From: Deltaproteobacteria bacterium
Lineage (GTDB): Bacteria; Myxococcota_A; UBA9160; UBA6930
Length of the DNA: 64,000 nucleotides
Assembly: GCA_016875395.1 (NCBI GenBank)
Contig: VGRF01000002.1
Span: 62,001 to 126,000 of the forward strand
Direction: 5' to 3'
Shown here: positions 51,001-60,646 of the stretch, piece after piece
How the letters are laid out: the number at the start of each line of letters is the position of its first letter
How positions within the stretch are numbered: the first letter of the stretch is position 1
The notes under the pieces: generated by a model
The model's database searches: none
Told to the model about the DNA's origin: nothing
What the model saw: only the letters and a program-made list of their open reading frames with translations
Position numbers and translations under genes: made by a program

Positions 51001-52676
51001 GAGAGCCCCCCTTCGGCGCCGTAGTCTGCTGTTAGGGAAAGCGCGATCGGCTTCGAGTCGAACAGCTCGATCTCGGCGCGCTCCAGCACGGCCTCGAAGC
51101 CCGTGCGCGCGAGCGCGGACACCGGCACCGCGCCGAACTCGGCCGCCAGCCGCGCGCCTTCGCCCGGCGGTAGCTGGTCGATCTTGTTGAACACGAGAAT
51201 CTCGGGCCGCTCGCGCAGTCCCATCTCGCTCAGCACCGCGTGCACCGCGGCCATGCGTCGCTCGACGCCCTCCGCGGACGCGTCCACCACGTGGAGAAAG
51301 ACGTCGGCCTCACGCAGCTCTTCGAGCGTGGCGCGGAAGGCGGCGACGAGCGTCTCGGGCAGGTTCCGGATGAAGCCCACGGTGTCGGTCACGATCACTT
51401 CGCGGTCGCGCGGGAAGCGCAGGCGGCGCGAGGCGGGATCGAGCGTCGCGAACATCTTGTCGGCGACGAGCACGTCGGTGCGCGTGAGCGCCCGTAACAA
51501 CGTGCTCTTGCCGGCGTTCGTGTAGCCCACGATCGAGAGCACCGGCGCGCCGCGGCGCCCACGCCGAGCCCGGCGCTGCTCGCGCTGCTCGCCGAGCTGG
51601 CGCAGCTCGCGCTCGAGGCGCGTCACGCGATCGCGCACGCGTCGGCGATCCATCTCGAGCTTCGTCTCGCCGGGACCGCGTCCGCCGACGCCGGCGCCGA
51701 GGCGCGACAGCGAGGTGTCGCTCTGCGCGAGCCGCGGCAGCGTGTACTTCAGCTGCGCGAGCTCCACCTGCAGCTTGCCGTCACGGCTCGTCGCGCGCTG
51801 GGCAAAGATGTCGAGGATCAGCTGCGTGCGATCGATCACGCGCAGGTCGAGCGCCTCGGCGAGGTTGCGCGCCTGCGTCCCTGACAAGTCGTCGTCGAAG
51901 ATCACGAGATCGACGTCGCTCTGGAAGCAGCGGATCGCGAGGTCCTGCAGCTTGCCCGAGCCGATCACGGTGCGCGGATCGGGCTGCGGCCGGTTCTGCA
52001 CCAGCACATCCACCACCTCGACGTTTGCGGAGCGCGCGAGCTCGCGGAGCTCCTCGGTCGAGGCGTCGGTCTCGCTACGGCTGCGCCCCGACGTAACCAC
52101 CACGAGCACCGCGCGGTCCTCGCCCGCGACCTTCTTGGTGCGCACGCCGCGCGAGAGCTCGTCATCGAGCCCGCGAATCCAGTCGAGGAAGGGCAGGTCG
52201 ACGAGCGAGGCGGGCTTTGGCGGCAGGTACTGGATGCCCGCGCCGTCGCCGTTCGCGGGCCGCAGCGCCGCGGTGTGCACGAGACCCGGCAGGCCCTCCT
52301 CGCCCACCGCGACCGTCGCCATCGCGTCGAGGTGCAGCTTCGCGAGGTCGGTCAGGTCGTCCTGCGAGAGCGGCTCGGCGTCGGCGAAGCGCGTGTGTAC
52401 GCAGCGCAGGCCGCGCAGGCGGCCCGGGCCGGCGCGCATGCGACCCCAATCCGGCATGGTGAGCCCGCGGTTCCCGCCGCACATCACGTGGGTCACGGCA
52501 CCGCGCCGGTCGATCAGCACGCCCACCACGCGCCGAATCTCGTGCGAAAGCTCGGTGAGCTCGCGCGCCAGCTCGTGGGTCACGAGCCGGTCCGGCGGGA
52601 TGCTGCGTCGCCCCAGGTGCTCGAGCCGTTTCACGTGGCTCGCCTTGAGACCGCTCGTGTTTCCTTCGACGCGCAC
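50997..52676 (-). CDS. hflX: GTPase HflX
   Basis: 559 residues from GTG 52676, the point where family homology starts (VEGNTSGLKASHVKRLEHLG); an ATG at 52763 would add 29 residues. N-terminal HflX domain, glycine-rich GVGGRGPGETKLEMDRRRV, G1 VLSIVGYTNAGKSTLL (about 387), G3 VTDTVGFIRNLPETLV, G4 ILVFNKIDQL. HflX splits ribosomes in stress. A ~160-residue extra N-terminal segment is as in HflX of delta-proteobacteria-like groups. Translationally coupled to the downstream fabH. Confidence 0.9.
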   Translation of the reverse strand: MRVEGNTSGLKASHVKRLEHLGRRSIPPDRLVTHELARELTELSHEIRRVVGVLIDRRGAVTHVMCGGNRGLTMPDWGRMRAGPGRLRGLRCVHTRFADAEPLSQDDLTDLAKLHLDAMATVAVGEEGLPGLVHTAALRPANGDGAGIQYLPPKPASLVDLPFLDWIRGLDDELSRGVRTKKVAGEDRAVLVVVTSGRSRSETDASTEELRELARSANVEVVDVLVQNRPQPDPRTVIGSGKLQDLAIRCFQSDVDLVIFDDDLSGTQARNLAEALDLRVIDRTQLILDIFAQRATSRDGKLQVELAQLKYTLPRLAQSDTSLSRLGAGVGGRGPGETKLEMDRRRVRDRVTRLERELRQLGEQREQRRARRGRRGAPVLSIVGYTNAGKSTLLRALTRTDVLVADKMFATLDPASRRLRFPRDREVIVTDTVGFIRNLPETLVAAFRATLEELREADVFLHVVDASAEGVERRMAAVHAVLSEMGLRERPEILVFNKIDQLPPGEGARLAAEFGAVPVSALARTGFEAVLERAEIELFDSKPIALSLTADYGAEGGLS

Positions 52677-52920
52677 TTCGTCCGGTGGCCCCGCTCCCAG
52701 GTGGCAGCAAACGGCGCGCAGCTTACTCCCCGAGCTGCGGGGTTGTCCCGCGGCCGAGGCCATCGGCAACGGAAGCTCGGCGCGCGGCGGTCGCGGGGGC
52801 CCGCTGGGCAGCGCAATTCGCAACGGGATTTGCCGTGCGGGCCACTACTTTGAGGGCCTCGCCTGCCGATGAGACTGGGCGCGGCGCTCAGCGGCTGGGC
52901 GCGAACGGAGGCGCGAAGAC

Positions 52921-54282
52921 ATGAGCGCGAACGTGAGGCTGGCGGTGCTTCTGCTTGCGGCGGGCAAGGGCACGCGCATGAAGTCGCGGCGTACGAAGGT
53001 GCTGCACGAGATCTGCGGGCGGCCGATGCTCGCGTACCCGCTCGCGGCGGCGGCGCAGGTGGGCGCCGAGAAGCTCGTCGTGGTGATCGGGCGCGACGCG
53101 GACCAAGTCGAAGCGGCGTTCGCGGGCCGCGCGCAGTTCGTGATCCAGGCCGAGCAGGGCGGCACCGGCCACGCGGTGCAAGTCGCGCTGCCGAAGCTCG
53201 GCGACTTCGCGGGCGATGTGCTCGTGCTCTACGGCGACACGCCGCTGCTGCGCGCCGAGACGCTCGCGCGCATGCAGGCGAAGCGGCGCGAGACCGGCGC
53301 GCCCCTCGTGATCCTGACTTCTCCCGAGCCGCTGCCCGGCCTCGTCGTGCGCGGCGCGGATGGGCGCGTCGAGCGCATCGTCGAGCAGACCGACGCGAAG
53401 ACGCCCGCCGAGCTCGCGATTCGCGAGGGCAACACGGGCGTCTACCTCTGCGACGGCGCCTTTCTCGCGAGCGCCGTCGCGCAGCTCGAGCCGAAGAATG
53501 TGCAGGGCGAGCTGTACCTGACCGACGTGGTCGCGATCGCGCGCAGGCGCGGGCTCGCGGTGGAAGCGATTCAGCTGGCCGACGCGGACGAAGCGCTCGG
53601 CGTGAACACGCGCGCCGAGCTCGCGCGCGCCGCCGCGGTGCAGCGCCGCCGCAACGTCGAGCGGTGGATGGCCGAGGGCGTGACGTTCATCGATCCCGAG
53701 AACGTCTACGTCGACACCGATGTCGCGATCGGGCGCGACACGCAGATCGATCCCGGCGTCGTGATCACCGGCCCGACGCGCATCGGCGAGGGCGCGCACG
53801 TGAAGGCGCACTGCGTGATCGAGTCGAGCGTGCTCGACGACGACGTGGTCGTGGGCCCGAGCGCGCACCTGCGCCCCGGCTCGCACCTGAAGAGCGGCGT
53901 GCGCATCGGCAACTTCGTCGAGGTGAAGAACAGCGTGCTCGGGCGCGGCGTGAAGGCCGACCACCTCGCCTACATCGGCGACGCCGACGTCGGCGAAGAC
54001 TCGAGCTTCGGCTGCGGCGCGATCACCGTGAACTACGACTGGGTGAACAAGCACCGCACCACCGTGGGCGAGCGCGTGCGCATCGGTTGCAACGCGAACC
54101 TGATCGCGCCGATCGCGCTCGAGAGCGACAGCTACGTCGCCGCGGGCACCACCGTGACGAAGCCGGTGCCGAGCGATGCGATCGCGGTGGGCGCGGCGCG
54201 GCAGAAGAACGTCGAAGGCTGGGGCAAGAAGCGGCGAAAGGCCGGAACCGGCGGCGGGCACTCGGGGTCGCAACACGGCTGA
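52921..54282 (+). CDS. glmU: Bifunctional GlcNAc-1-P uridyltransferase / GlcN-1-P acetyltransferase
   Basis: 453 residues. N-terminal nucleotidyltransferase (VLLLAAGKGTRMKSRRTKVL, QGGTGHAVQVA, LYGDTPLLRAET, GNTGVYLCDGAFL) and a C-terminal left-handed beta-helix with hexapeptide repeats and the acetyltransferase site (RPGSHLKSGVRIGNFVEVKNS, YIGDADVGEDSSFGCGAITV, GCNANLIAPIALE). Last two steps to UDP-GlcNAc for peptidoglycan. A GC-rich tail KRRKAGTGGGHSGS follows the last coil. glmS starts 44 bp downstream, so the two form an operon. Confidence 0.96.
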   Translation: MSANVRLAVLLLAAGKGTRMKSRRTKVLHEICGRPMLAYPLAAAAQVGAEKLVVVIGRDADQVEAAFAGRAQFVIQAEQGGTGHAVQVALPKLGDFAGDVLVLYGDTPLLRAETLARMQAKRRETGAPLVILTSPEPLPGLVVRGADGRVERIVEQTDAKTPAELAIREGNTGVYLCDGAFLASAVAQLEPKNVQGELYLTDVVAIARRRGLAVEAIQLADADEALGVNTRAELARAAAVQRRRNVERWMAEGVTFIDPENVYVDTDVAIGRDTQIDPGVVITGPTRIGEGAHVKAHCVIESSVLDDDVVVGPSAHLRPGSHLKSGVRIGNFVEVKNSVLGRGVKADHLAYIGDADVGEDSSFGCGAITVNYDWVNKHRTTVGERVRIGCNANLIAPIALESDSYVAAGTTVTKPVPSDAIAVGAARQKNVEGWGKKRRKAGTGGGHSGSQHG

Positions 54283-54326
54283 GCGAGTGATTAGGGCTCG
54301 CGCTGCGAGCCGCGGGAGTCGAAGGC

Positions 54327-56162
54327 ATGTGTGGAATCGTCGGGTACGTCGGGCGCAAGCGTTCGGTGAACGAGGTGCTGCTCGACGGCCTGCGCCGGCT
54401 CGAATACCGCGGCTACGACTCCGCGGGCGTCGCGGTGTGGGACGGCGCCGCGCTGAAGGTGCGGCGCGCGGTCGGGAAGCTCGCGAATCTCGACGCCGAG
54501 ATTCGCGGCGAAGATCTCGCGGGCGTCGTCGGCCTCGGTCACACGCGCTGGGCCACGCACGGCAAGCCGAGCGTTCCGAACGCGCATCCCCACGTCGCCG
54601 GCGACGTCACGATCATCCACAACGGCATCGTCGAGAACTACCGCGAGATTCGCGCCGAGCTCGAAGCCGCGGGCCGCACGATCCGCAGCGAGACCGACAC
54701 GGAGCTCGTCGCGCACCTGATCGACATGGAGGTCGCGCGCGGCGTCGATCTGCTCACCGCGACGCGCGGCGTCGCCAAGCGACTGCTCGGCAGCTACGCG
54801 CTCGCGGTGTTCTCGACGCGCACGCCGGATCACATCGTCGTCGCGAAGCACGGCGGCAGTCCCCTAATCTTCGGCCTCGGTCAGGGCGAGTCGTTCCTCG
54901 CCAGCGACATCCCCGCGATCCTGCCGCACACGCGCTCGATGCTGTTCCTCGCGGACGGCGAGTTCGCGGTGCTCTCGCGCGACGGCGTGCAGATCGTGGA
55001 CGCGAACGGCCACCTGATCGAGCGCGCGCCGCGCACGATCCAGTGGGATCCGGTCAGCGCGGAGAAGGGCGGCTTCGATCACTTCATGCAGAAGGAGATC
55101 TTCGAGCAGCCGCGCGCGCTGCGCGACACGCTCGGCACGCGCGTTCGCGAAGACTCGCTCGATCTCGACCTCGACGGCATCGATCTCTCGCCCGCCGCGG
55201 TGAAGAACGTCGAGCGCATCACGCTGCTGGCGTGTGGCACTGCTTACTACGCCGCGTCGGTCGGCAAGTACCTGATCGAGCAGCTCGCCGGCATTCCCTG
55301 CGAGGTCGATCTCGCGAGCGAGTACCGCTACCGGCGGCCGATCGTGGGCGCGAACGCGCTCGTGATCCCCGTCTCGCAGTCGGGCGAGACCGCCGACACG
55401 CTCGCCGCGCTGCGCGAGGCGAAGTCGCGCGGCGCGCGCGTGCTCGCAGTGTGCAACACGCGCGACTCCGCGATCGCGCGCGAGAGCCACGACGTGCTCT
55501 ACACCGCGGCGGGCCCGGAGATCGGCGTCGCGTCGACGAAGTGCTTCACCGCGCAGGTCCTCGCGCTCTACCTGATCGCGCTGAAGCTCGGCATCGCGCG
55601 CAAGACCCTCGGCGGCGAGGACCTGAAGCAAGCCTTCGCGAACCTGCGCAGCCTGCCGCGCATCGTCGAGAAGACGCTCGCGCTCGACGCGCAGATTCGC
55701 GCCGTCGCGCAGCGCTACTTCCGCGCCACGAACTTCCTCTTCCTCGGCCGCGGGATCATGTATCCGATCGCGCTCGAGGGCGCGCTGAAGCTCAAGGAGA
55801 TCTCGTACATCCACGCCGAGGGCTACGCCGCGGGCGAGATGAAGCACGGCCCGATTGCGCTGATCGATCAGAACATACCGGTCGTCGTGATCGCGAACCG
55901 CAGCCCGGTATACGACAAGATGATCTCGAACCTCGAGCAAGTGCGCGCTCGCGACGGCCAAGTGATCGCGATCGCGAGCGAGGGCGACACCGCGATCGCG
56001 GAGAAGGCCGACGCGGTGATCCGCATCCCCGAGCTGGGCGAGCACCTGACCGCGCTGCTCGCGACGATTCCGGTGCAGCTGCTCGCCTACCACGTCGCGA
56101 CGCTCAAGGGCACGGACGTGGATCAACCGCGCAACCTCGCGAAGTCAGTGACGGTCGAGTAG
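54327..56162 (+). CDS. glmS: Glucosamine-fructose-6-phosphate aminotransferase
   Basis: 611 residues. N-terminal glutaminase with Cys1 nucleophile (MCGIVGYVGRK), LGHTRWATHGKPSVPNAHPH, and two SIS domains: TLLACGTAYYAASVGKYLIE, SQSGETADTLAALREAK, and the last Lys/His region LKEISYIHAEGYAAGEMKHGP, ending LAKSVTVE. Makes glucosamine-6-P for glmU and peptidoglycan. No glmS ribozyme-like leader was recognised in the 44-bp glmU-glmS gap. Confidence 0.97.
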   Translation: MCGIVGYVGRKRSVNEVLLDGLRRLEYRGYDSAGVAVWDGAALKVRRAVGKLANLDAEIRGEDLAGVVGLGHTRWATHGKPSVPNAHPHVAGDVTIIHNGIVENYREIRAELEAAGRTIRSETDTELVAHLIDMEVARGVDLLTATRGVAKRLLGSYALAVFSTRTPDHIVVAKHGGSPLIFGLGQGESFLASDIPAILPHTRSMLFLADGEFAVLSRDGVQIVDANGHLIERAPRTIQWDPVSAEKGGFDHFMQKEIFEQPRALRDTLGTRVREDSLDLDLDGIDLSPAAVKNVERITLLACGTAYYAASVGKYLIEQLAGIPCEVDLASEYRYRRPIVGANALVIPVSQSGETADTLAALREAKSRGARVLAVCNTRDSAIARESHDVLYTAAGPEIGVASTKCFTAQVLALYLIALKLGIARKTLGGEDLKQAFANLRSLPRIVEKTLALDAQIRAVAQRYFRATNFLFLGRGIMYPIALEGALKLKEISYIHAEGYAAGEMKHGPIALIDQNIPVVVIANRSPVYDKMISNLEQVRARDGQVIAIASEGDTAIAEKADAVIRIPELGEHLTALLATIPVQLLAYHVATLKGTDVDQPRNLAKSVTVE

Positions 56163-56179
56163 GGCGGGGCGGTCGCGAC

Positions 56180-56280
56180 GTTCTCCACGTTTACTTCGCA
56201 TCGCGCTCGAAGACTCGCGCGCTGCTGCGCGCTTCGCTTGCGGTCTCGGCCGACCTGCTTGGGTGGAGCGCTCGGCTTCC
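56180..56280 (-). repeat. Dispersed intergenic repeat, copy C
   Basis: Read on the minus strand it matches copy B (37676) over GCAGGTCGGCCGAGACCGC, AAGCGAAGCGCGCAGCAGCG, CGAGTCTTCGAGCGCGATGC and GAAGTAAAC with few differences. It lies just after the glmS stop. Copy A (33313) is more distant. Confidence 0.8.
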
Positions 56281-56371
56281 AGGTTGTTCGGTCGTTTTCT
56301 CGGCGCGTCAGGCATCGAGGGCGAGCGGCGAGTAGGGGCGTTCTAACGTCGCGGCGGGATTGGAGGCCGCG

Positions 56372-57664
56372 ATGGTTGCTCGGTTGCTCGTGCTCGTGTT
56401 CGTTGCGCTGATTCCTTCGCTTTCGATTGCAGACGAAGCGGACAAGGAGCGCGTGTCGGAGTTGCTCACGCGCGGGGAGCGGCTCGAGCGGGCGGTGCGG
56501 GTGCACGAGCGGATTTGGCTCGCGTCGGGGAATTCGAATGCGTACTTGGTGACGACGCCGGCGGGGAACGTGCTGATCGACACGGGGGCGACGTTCGACG
56601 CGGAGCGCACGCGGCGCGCGCTCGATGCGGTGCCTGGCGAGATTCGCGCGGTGGTGCTCACGCATGCGCACGTCGATCACGTCGGCGGCATGCCGCTGCT
56701 CGCGCCGAAGGGTGTGCCGGTGATCGCGCATCGCGCGATGCGGCAGCGGCTCGCGGATCAGATCGCGCTGACGCCGTTCCGTAACAAGCGGGCGCGCGTG
56801 CTCTGGAGCGCGGTGATGGATGGGCAGGAGGCGCATCCGGTCGCGGACGTAGCGCCCAGCGTGATCGTGGACGACGCACACGAGCTCGAGCTCGGCGGTA
56901 CGCGCTTCGTCGTGCTCGCGACGCCGGGCGGAGAGGGGCCCGACGGGCTCACGGTCTGGATCCCGGAGCTCGGTGCGATCTTCACCGGTGATCTGTGCGG
57001 GCCGACGACTGCGTCGTTCCCGAATCTGTTCACGCTGCGCGGCGAGAATCTGCGCGAGGCGGTTCCGATGATCGCTTCGCTCGATCGCGTGCTCGCGATC
57101 TCGCCGCGTCCTCGCCTCTGGCTGCCCGGGCATTTCGAGCCCGTGCGCGGGCGGAAGCAGATTCGCTCGACGCTGCAGCGCACGCGCGACGCGGTCGCGT
57201 ACGTGCACGCTGCGACCGTCTCGGGCATGAACGCGGGCAAGGATCTCTGGACGCTGATGCGCGAGGTGAAGCTGCCGCCGGAGCTCGCGGTGTCGGAGCA
57301 GTATGGGCGCGTCGCCTGGGGCGTGCGCGCGATCTGTGAGTCGTACACGGGCTGGTTCCGCTACGAGTCGACCGCGGAGCTCTACGCGACGCCGCGCAGC
57401 GTCGCGGACGCGGAGCTCGTGGCGCTCGCGGGCGGCGCCAGCGCGGTCGCGGCGCGCGCGCAGCAGCACGTGGCGCGCGGCGAGCCCGAGCTCGCGCTCC
57501 ACTTCGTCGATGCCGCGCTCGCGGCGGACGCGAAGAGCCGCGACGCGCTCGCCGCGAAGCGCGCTGCGCTCGAGGCGCTGCTCGCGCGCGACGGCGCGAA
57601 CTTCCAGCTCGGCGGCTGGCTGCGGCACGAGCTGCGGGCAGTCGAGGCGCTGCTGGCGCATTGA
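56372..57664 (+). CDS. Exported MBL-fold hydrolase, alkyl-sulfatase-like
   Basis: 430 residues from ATG 56372 (GGAGG 5 nt before; the in-frame TTG at 56360 is less likely). Signal peptide MVARLLVLVFVALIPSLSIA. Metallo-beta-lactamase fold: AVVLTHAHVDHVGGMPLL (HxHxDH), then LATPGGEGPDGLTVWIPE and IFTGDLCGPTTASFPNLF, WLPGHFEPV. The TPGGE and dimerisation-like C-terminal half (ELAVSEQYGRVAWGVRAICE, residues 300-430) match SDS-degrading alkylsulfatases. Periplasmic sulfate ester hydrolysis is likely but the substrate is inferred. Confidence 0.85.
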   Translation: MVARLLVLVFVALIPSLSIADEADKERVSELLTRGERLERAVRVHERIWLASGNSNAYLVTTPAGNVLIDTGATFDAERTRRALDAVPGEIRAVVLTHAHVDHVGGMPLLAPKGVPVIAHRAMRQRLADQIALTPFRNKRARVLWSAVMDGQEAHPVADVAPSVIVDDAHELELGGTRFVVLATPGGEGPDGLTVWIPELGAIFTGDLCGPTTASFPNLFTLRGENLREAVPMIASLDRVLAISPRPRLWLPGHFEPVRGRKQIRSTLQRTRDAVAYVHAATVSGMNAGKDLWTLMREVKLPPELAVSEQYGRVAWGVRAICESYTGWFRYESTAELYATPRSVADAELVALAGGASAVAARAQQHVARGEPELALHFVDAALAADAKSRDALAAKRAALEALLARDGANFQLGGWLRHELRAVEALLAH

Positions 57665-57745
57665 CCGGCAGCGACACGCGCGCTGAGCGTCTAGCTTGCG
57701 CGACCCCCCGCACACAACGAACCGTTCCTCCGGCGGAGATCTCTG

Positions 57746-59968
57746 GTGCTCGTCGAAGACCTTCTCTCGGGCATGAACCCCGAGCAGCGCGAGGCAGTCC
57801 TCGCGACCGAAGGCCCGGTGCTCGTGCTCGCGGGCGCCGGCTCCGGCAAGACGCGCGTGCTCACGCACCGCATCGCGTACCTGGTCGGGCACTGCGGCAT
57901 CGCGCCCGAAGCGATCCTCGCCGTCACGTTCACCAACAAGGCCGCGGGCGAGATGCGCGAGCGCGTGGGCAAGCTGCTCGGCCCCGACGGCGTCGGCGTG
58001 TGGCTCGCCACGTTTCACTCGACGTGCGTGCGCATTCTGCGCAGCGAGATCGGCCACCTCGGCCGCTCGCGCGGCTTCGTGGTCTACGACGAGTCGGACT
58101 CGCTCTCGCTCGTGCAGGAAGCGATGCGCCGCCACGGCCTCGATCCGAAGGGCCCCGACGCGCGCCGCCTGCGCTGGCGCATCGATCAGTGGAAGAACGC
58201 GGGCGACTTGCCTGCCGCCGCCGCCGAGAAGGCGAGCGACATCGAGGCCCGCCAAGCCGCCGAGGTCTACGCGACGTACCAGCGCCTGCTCGCCGAGGCG
58301 AACGCGCTGGACTTCGGCGACTTGTTATTGCTCACGGTCGATCTCTTCGACCGCTTCCCGAACGTGCTGCGCCACTACCAAGAGCGCTGGCAGTACCTGC
58401 TGATCGACGAGTACCAGGACACGAACCGCGTCCAGTACCGCCTCGTGAAGCAGCTCGCAGCGCTGCACCGGAACGTGTGCGTCGTCGGAGATCCGCAGCA
58501 GTCGATCTACGGATGGCGCGGCGCCGACGTGAACAACATCCTCGACTTCGAGCGCGACAACCCCGGCGCTCAGACCGTGAAGCTCGTGCGCAACTACCGC
58601 TCGTCGCAGGAGATCCTGAGTGGCGCGGGCGCGGTGGTCGAGAAGAATCGCGGCTCGCCCTTGCAGCTGATCGCCGAGCGCGGCGCGGGCGAGCGCATCG
58701 TGCTCTACGAAGCGCGCGACGAGCGCGACGAGGGGCAGTACGTGGTGCGGCGCATCCTCGAAGAGGTGCGCGACGGCGGGCGCAAGTACGGAGACTGCGC
58801 GGTCTTCTATCGCACGAATGCGCAGTCGCGGCCGATCGAAGAGGAGCTGCTGAAGTACGACGTGCCCTACGTCGTGGTCGGCGGCGTGCGCTTCTACGAC
58901 CGCGCCGAAGTGAAGGACGTGCTGTGTTACTTGCGCGCGGTCGTGAACCCCGCGGATGCCGCGGCGCTCGCGCGCATCGCGAACCGACCCGCGCGCGGCA
59001 TCGGCGACACCACGCTCGACCGGGCGATGGAGCTGGCGCGCGCGCGCGGCGTCTCGTTCGAGGAGGGCATGCGCCTGTTCGCCGCGAGCGACGCCGCGGG
59101 CCGCGCGCGCCCGAAGCTCGTCGCGTTCCTCGAGCTGATGGACGCGCTGCGCCGCGACATCGCGGCGCTCGCGCCCGCCGACGCGATCGCGGAGGCGCTG
59201 CGGCGCAGCGGCTACCTGCTCGCGCTCGAGCGCGAGAACACGCCGGAGGCGGAGTCGCGGCTCGAGAACTTGCGCGAGCTGGTCGCGAGCGCGGAGGACT
59301 TCTCGGCCGACAGCGCCGAGATCGCGGACGCGTCGCGCACGCCACTCGAACGCTTCCTCGACCAAGTGGCGCTCGTCTCCGATCTCGACAGCGCGGAGCT
59401 GAGAAGCGACCGCGTCTCCCTGATGACCGTGCACTCCGCTAAGGGCCTCGAGTTCCCCGTCGTGTTCGTGGCTGGCCTCGAAGAGGGCGTCTTCCCGCAT
59501 CAAGCCGCCGCGCGTGACGGGCGCGACATCGAGGAGGAACGGCGCCTCTGTTACGTGGCGATGACGCGCGCGATGGAGCGCCTCACGCTCAGCTACGCGC
59601 GCGAGCGCCGGCGCTACGGCCAGCACACCTACGGCTCGCCCTCGCGCTTCCTGCGCGAGATCCCGCAGAAGCTGCTGGACTTCCGCGGCGGCGCCGCGTT
59701 CGAGCGGCCGCGCGAGGTCGACGCGCCGGTGCGCGAGCGCAGCGCCGGCCGCCACTACGACTACAGCTACGACCAGGGCGCCAGCGACGGCGACTCCGCT
59801 GGCGACGCGGGCGTGCGCCGAGGCACGCGCGTGCGCCACCCGATCTTCGGCGCCGGCGCCGTGCTCGAAGTGATCGGGCGCGGGCCCTCGCAAAAGCTGC
59901 GCATCCAGTTCGACCGCGCGGGCGTGAAGACCGTGCTCGTGCGCTACGCGAATCTCGAGCTCGGTTGA
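57746..59968 (+). CDS. UvrD/PcrA-type superfamily 1 helicase
   Basis: 740 residues, GTG start. Motif I LAGAGSGKTRVLTHRIAYL, Ia VTFTNKAAGEMRERV, II YLLIDEYQDTNRVQY, III VVGDPQQSIYGWRGAD, IV VKLVRNYRSSQEI, V LMTVHSAKGLEFPVVFVAGL, VI RLCYVAMTRAMERLTLSYA. The C-terminal RVRHPIFGAGAVLEVIGRGP is the PcrA/UvrD Tudor-like tail that contacts RNA polymerase. Repair and replication helicase; PcrA versus UvrD cannot be split by eye. The next gene begins 36 bp later. Confidence 0.94.
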   Translation: MLVEDLLSGMNPEQREAVLATEGPVLVLAGAGSGKTRVLTHRIAYLVGHCGIAPEAILAVTFTNKAAGEMRERVGKLLGPDGVGVWLATFHSTCVRILRSEIGHLGRSRGFVVYDESDSLSLVQEAMRRHGLDPKGPDARRLRWRIDQWKNAGDLPAAAAEKASDIEARQAAEVYATYQRLLAEANALDFGDLLLLTVDLFDRFPNVLRHYQERWQYLLIDEYQDTNRVQYRLVKQLAALHRNVCVVGDPQQSIYGWRGADVNNILDFERDNPGAQTVKLVRNYRSSQEILSGAGAVVEKNRGSPLQLIAERGAGERIVLYEARDERDEGQYVVRRILEEVRDGGRKYGDCAVFYRTNAQSRPIEEELLKYDVPYVVVGGVRFYDRAEVKDVLCYLRAVVNPADAAALARIANRPARGIGDTTLDRAMELARARGVSFEEGMRLFAASDAAGRARPKLVAFLELMDALRRDIAALAPADAIAEALRRSGYLLALERENTPEAESRLENLRELVASAEDFSADSAEIADASRTPLERFLDQVALVSDLDSAELRSDRVSLMTVHSAKGLEFPVVFVAGLEEGVFPHQAAARDGRDIEEERRLCYVAMTRAMERLTLSYARERRRYGQHTYGSPSRFLREIPQKLLDFRGGAAFERPREVDAPVRERSAGRHYDYSYDQGASDGDSAGDAGVRRGTRVRHPIFGAGAVLEVIGRGPSQKLRIQFDRAGVKTVLVRYANLELG

Positions 59969-60004
59969 GCGCCGCTTTGGCGCGCGCGGCCGAACGGAGG
60001 CCCG

Positions 60005-60640
60005 ATGAAGCTGCAAGAGAAGATGGTCGCGATCGCGCTCGGCGGTGCGGGCGAATCCCTCGAAGGCACCTTCCTCGGCGGCGCGAGTGGCGACGACCGC
60101 GGCGCGCTGATCGCGCCGCCGCATCCGCTCTACGGCGGCAGCATGGAGTCGCCCGTCGTCGCGGAGGTCGCGTTCGCGTGCCACCGCGCGGGCATCGCGA
60201 CGTTGCGCTTCAACTGGCGCGGCGTGGGCGCGAGCGCGGGCGAGCCCTCTGGCGACGAAGGCGACGCGGACGCCGACTACGGCGCCGCGCTCGCGCATCT
60301 CGCCGAGACCGTGCCCGGCGCGCTGCTCGCGTGCGGCTACTCGTTCGGCAGCGCCGCCGCCGTGCGCGCCGCCGAGCGCAGCCCGCGCGTGCGCCGCCTC
60401 GTGCTCGTCGCGCCGCCGCCCGCGCTGATCGCGCCCGCGCGCATCGCCGCGCTGCGCGCGCGCGCGCTGGTCATCACGGGCGACCGCGACAACTTCGTGC
60501 GCGTGGCCGCGCTGCAGGACGCGTTCGCGAGCGCAGCGAACGTCACGCTGCGCGTGCTGCCTGGCGTCGACCACTTCTTTATGGACGGGCTGAGCGACCT
60601 GGGGAAGGAAGTGAGCGAGTGGCTGTGGGGCGGCGAGTAG
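60005..60640 (+). CDS. Alpha/beta hydrolase, DUF/YpfH-like
   Basis: 211 residues. GALIAPPHPLYGGSMESPVV near 35-55, RFNWRGVGASAGEPSGDEGD, the nucleophile elbow ACGYSFGSAAAVRAA (Ser about 115), ALVITGDRDNFV with the Asp, and PGVDHFFMDGLSDL with the His. This is the COG2945 alpha/beta hydrolase type. Intracellular esterase or thioesterase of unknown substrate. 6 bp convergent with the PBP1A gene. Confidence 0.85.
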   Translation: MKLQEKMVAIALGGAGESLEGTFLGGASGDDRGALIAPPHPLYGGSMESPVVAEVAFACHRAGIATLRFNWRGVGASAGEPSGDEGDADADYGAALAHLAETVPGALLACGYSFGSAAAVRAAERSPRVRRLVLVAPPPALIAPARIAALRARALVITGDRDNFVRVAALQDAFASAANVTLRVLPGVDHFFMDGLSDLGKEVSEWLWGGE

Positions 60641-60646
60641 CCGCTC

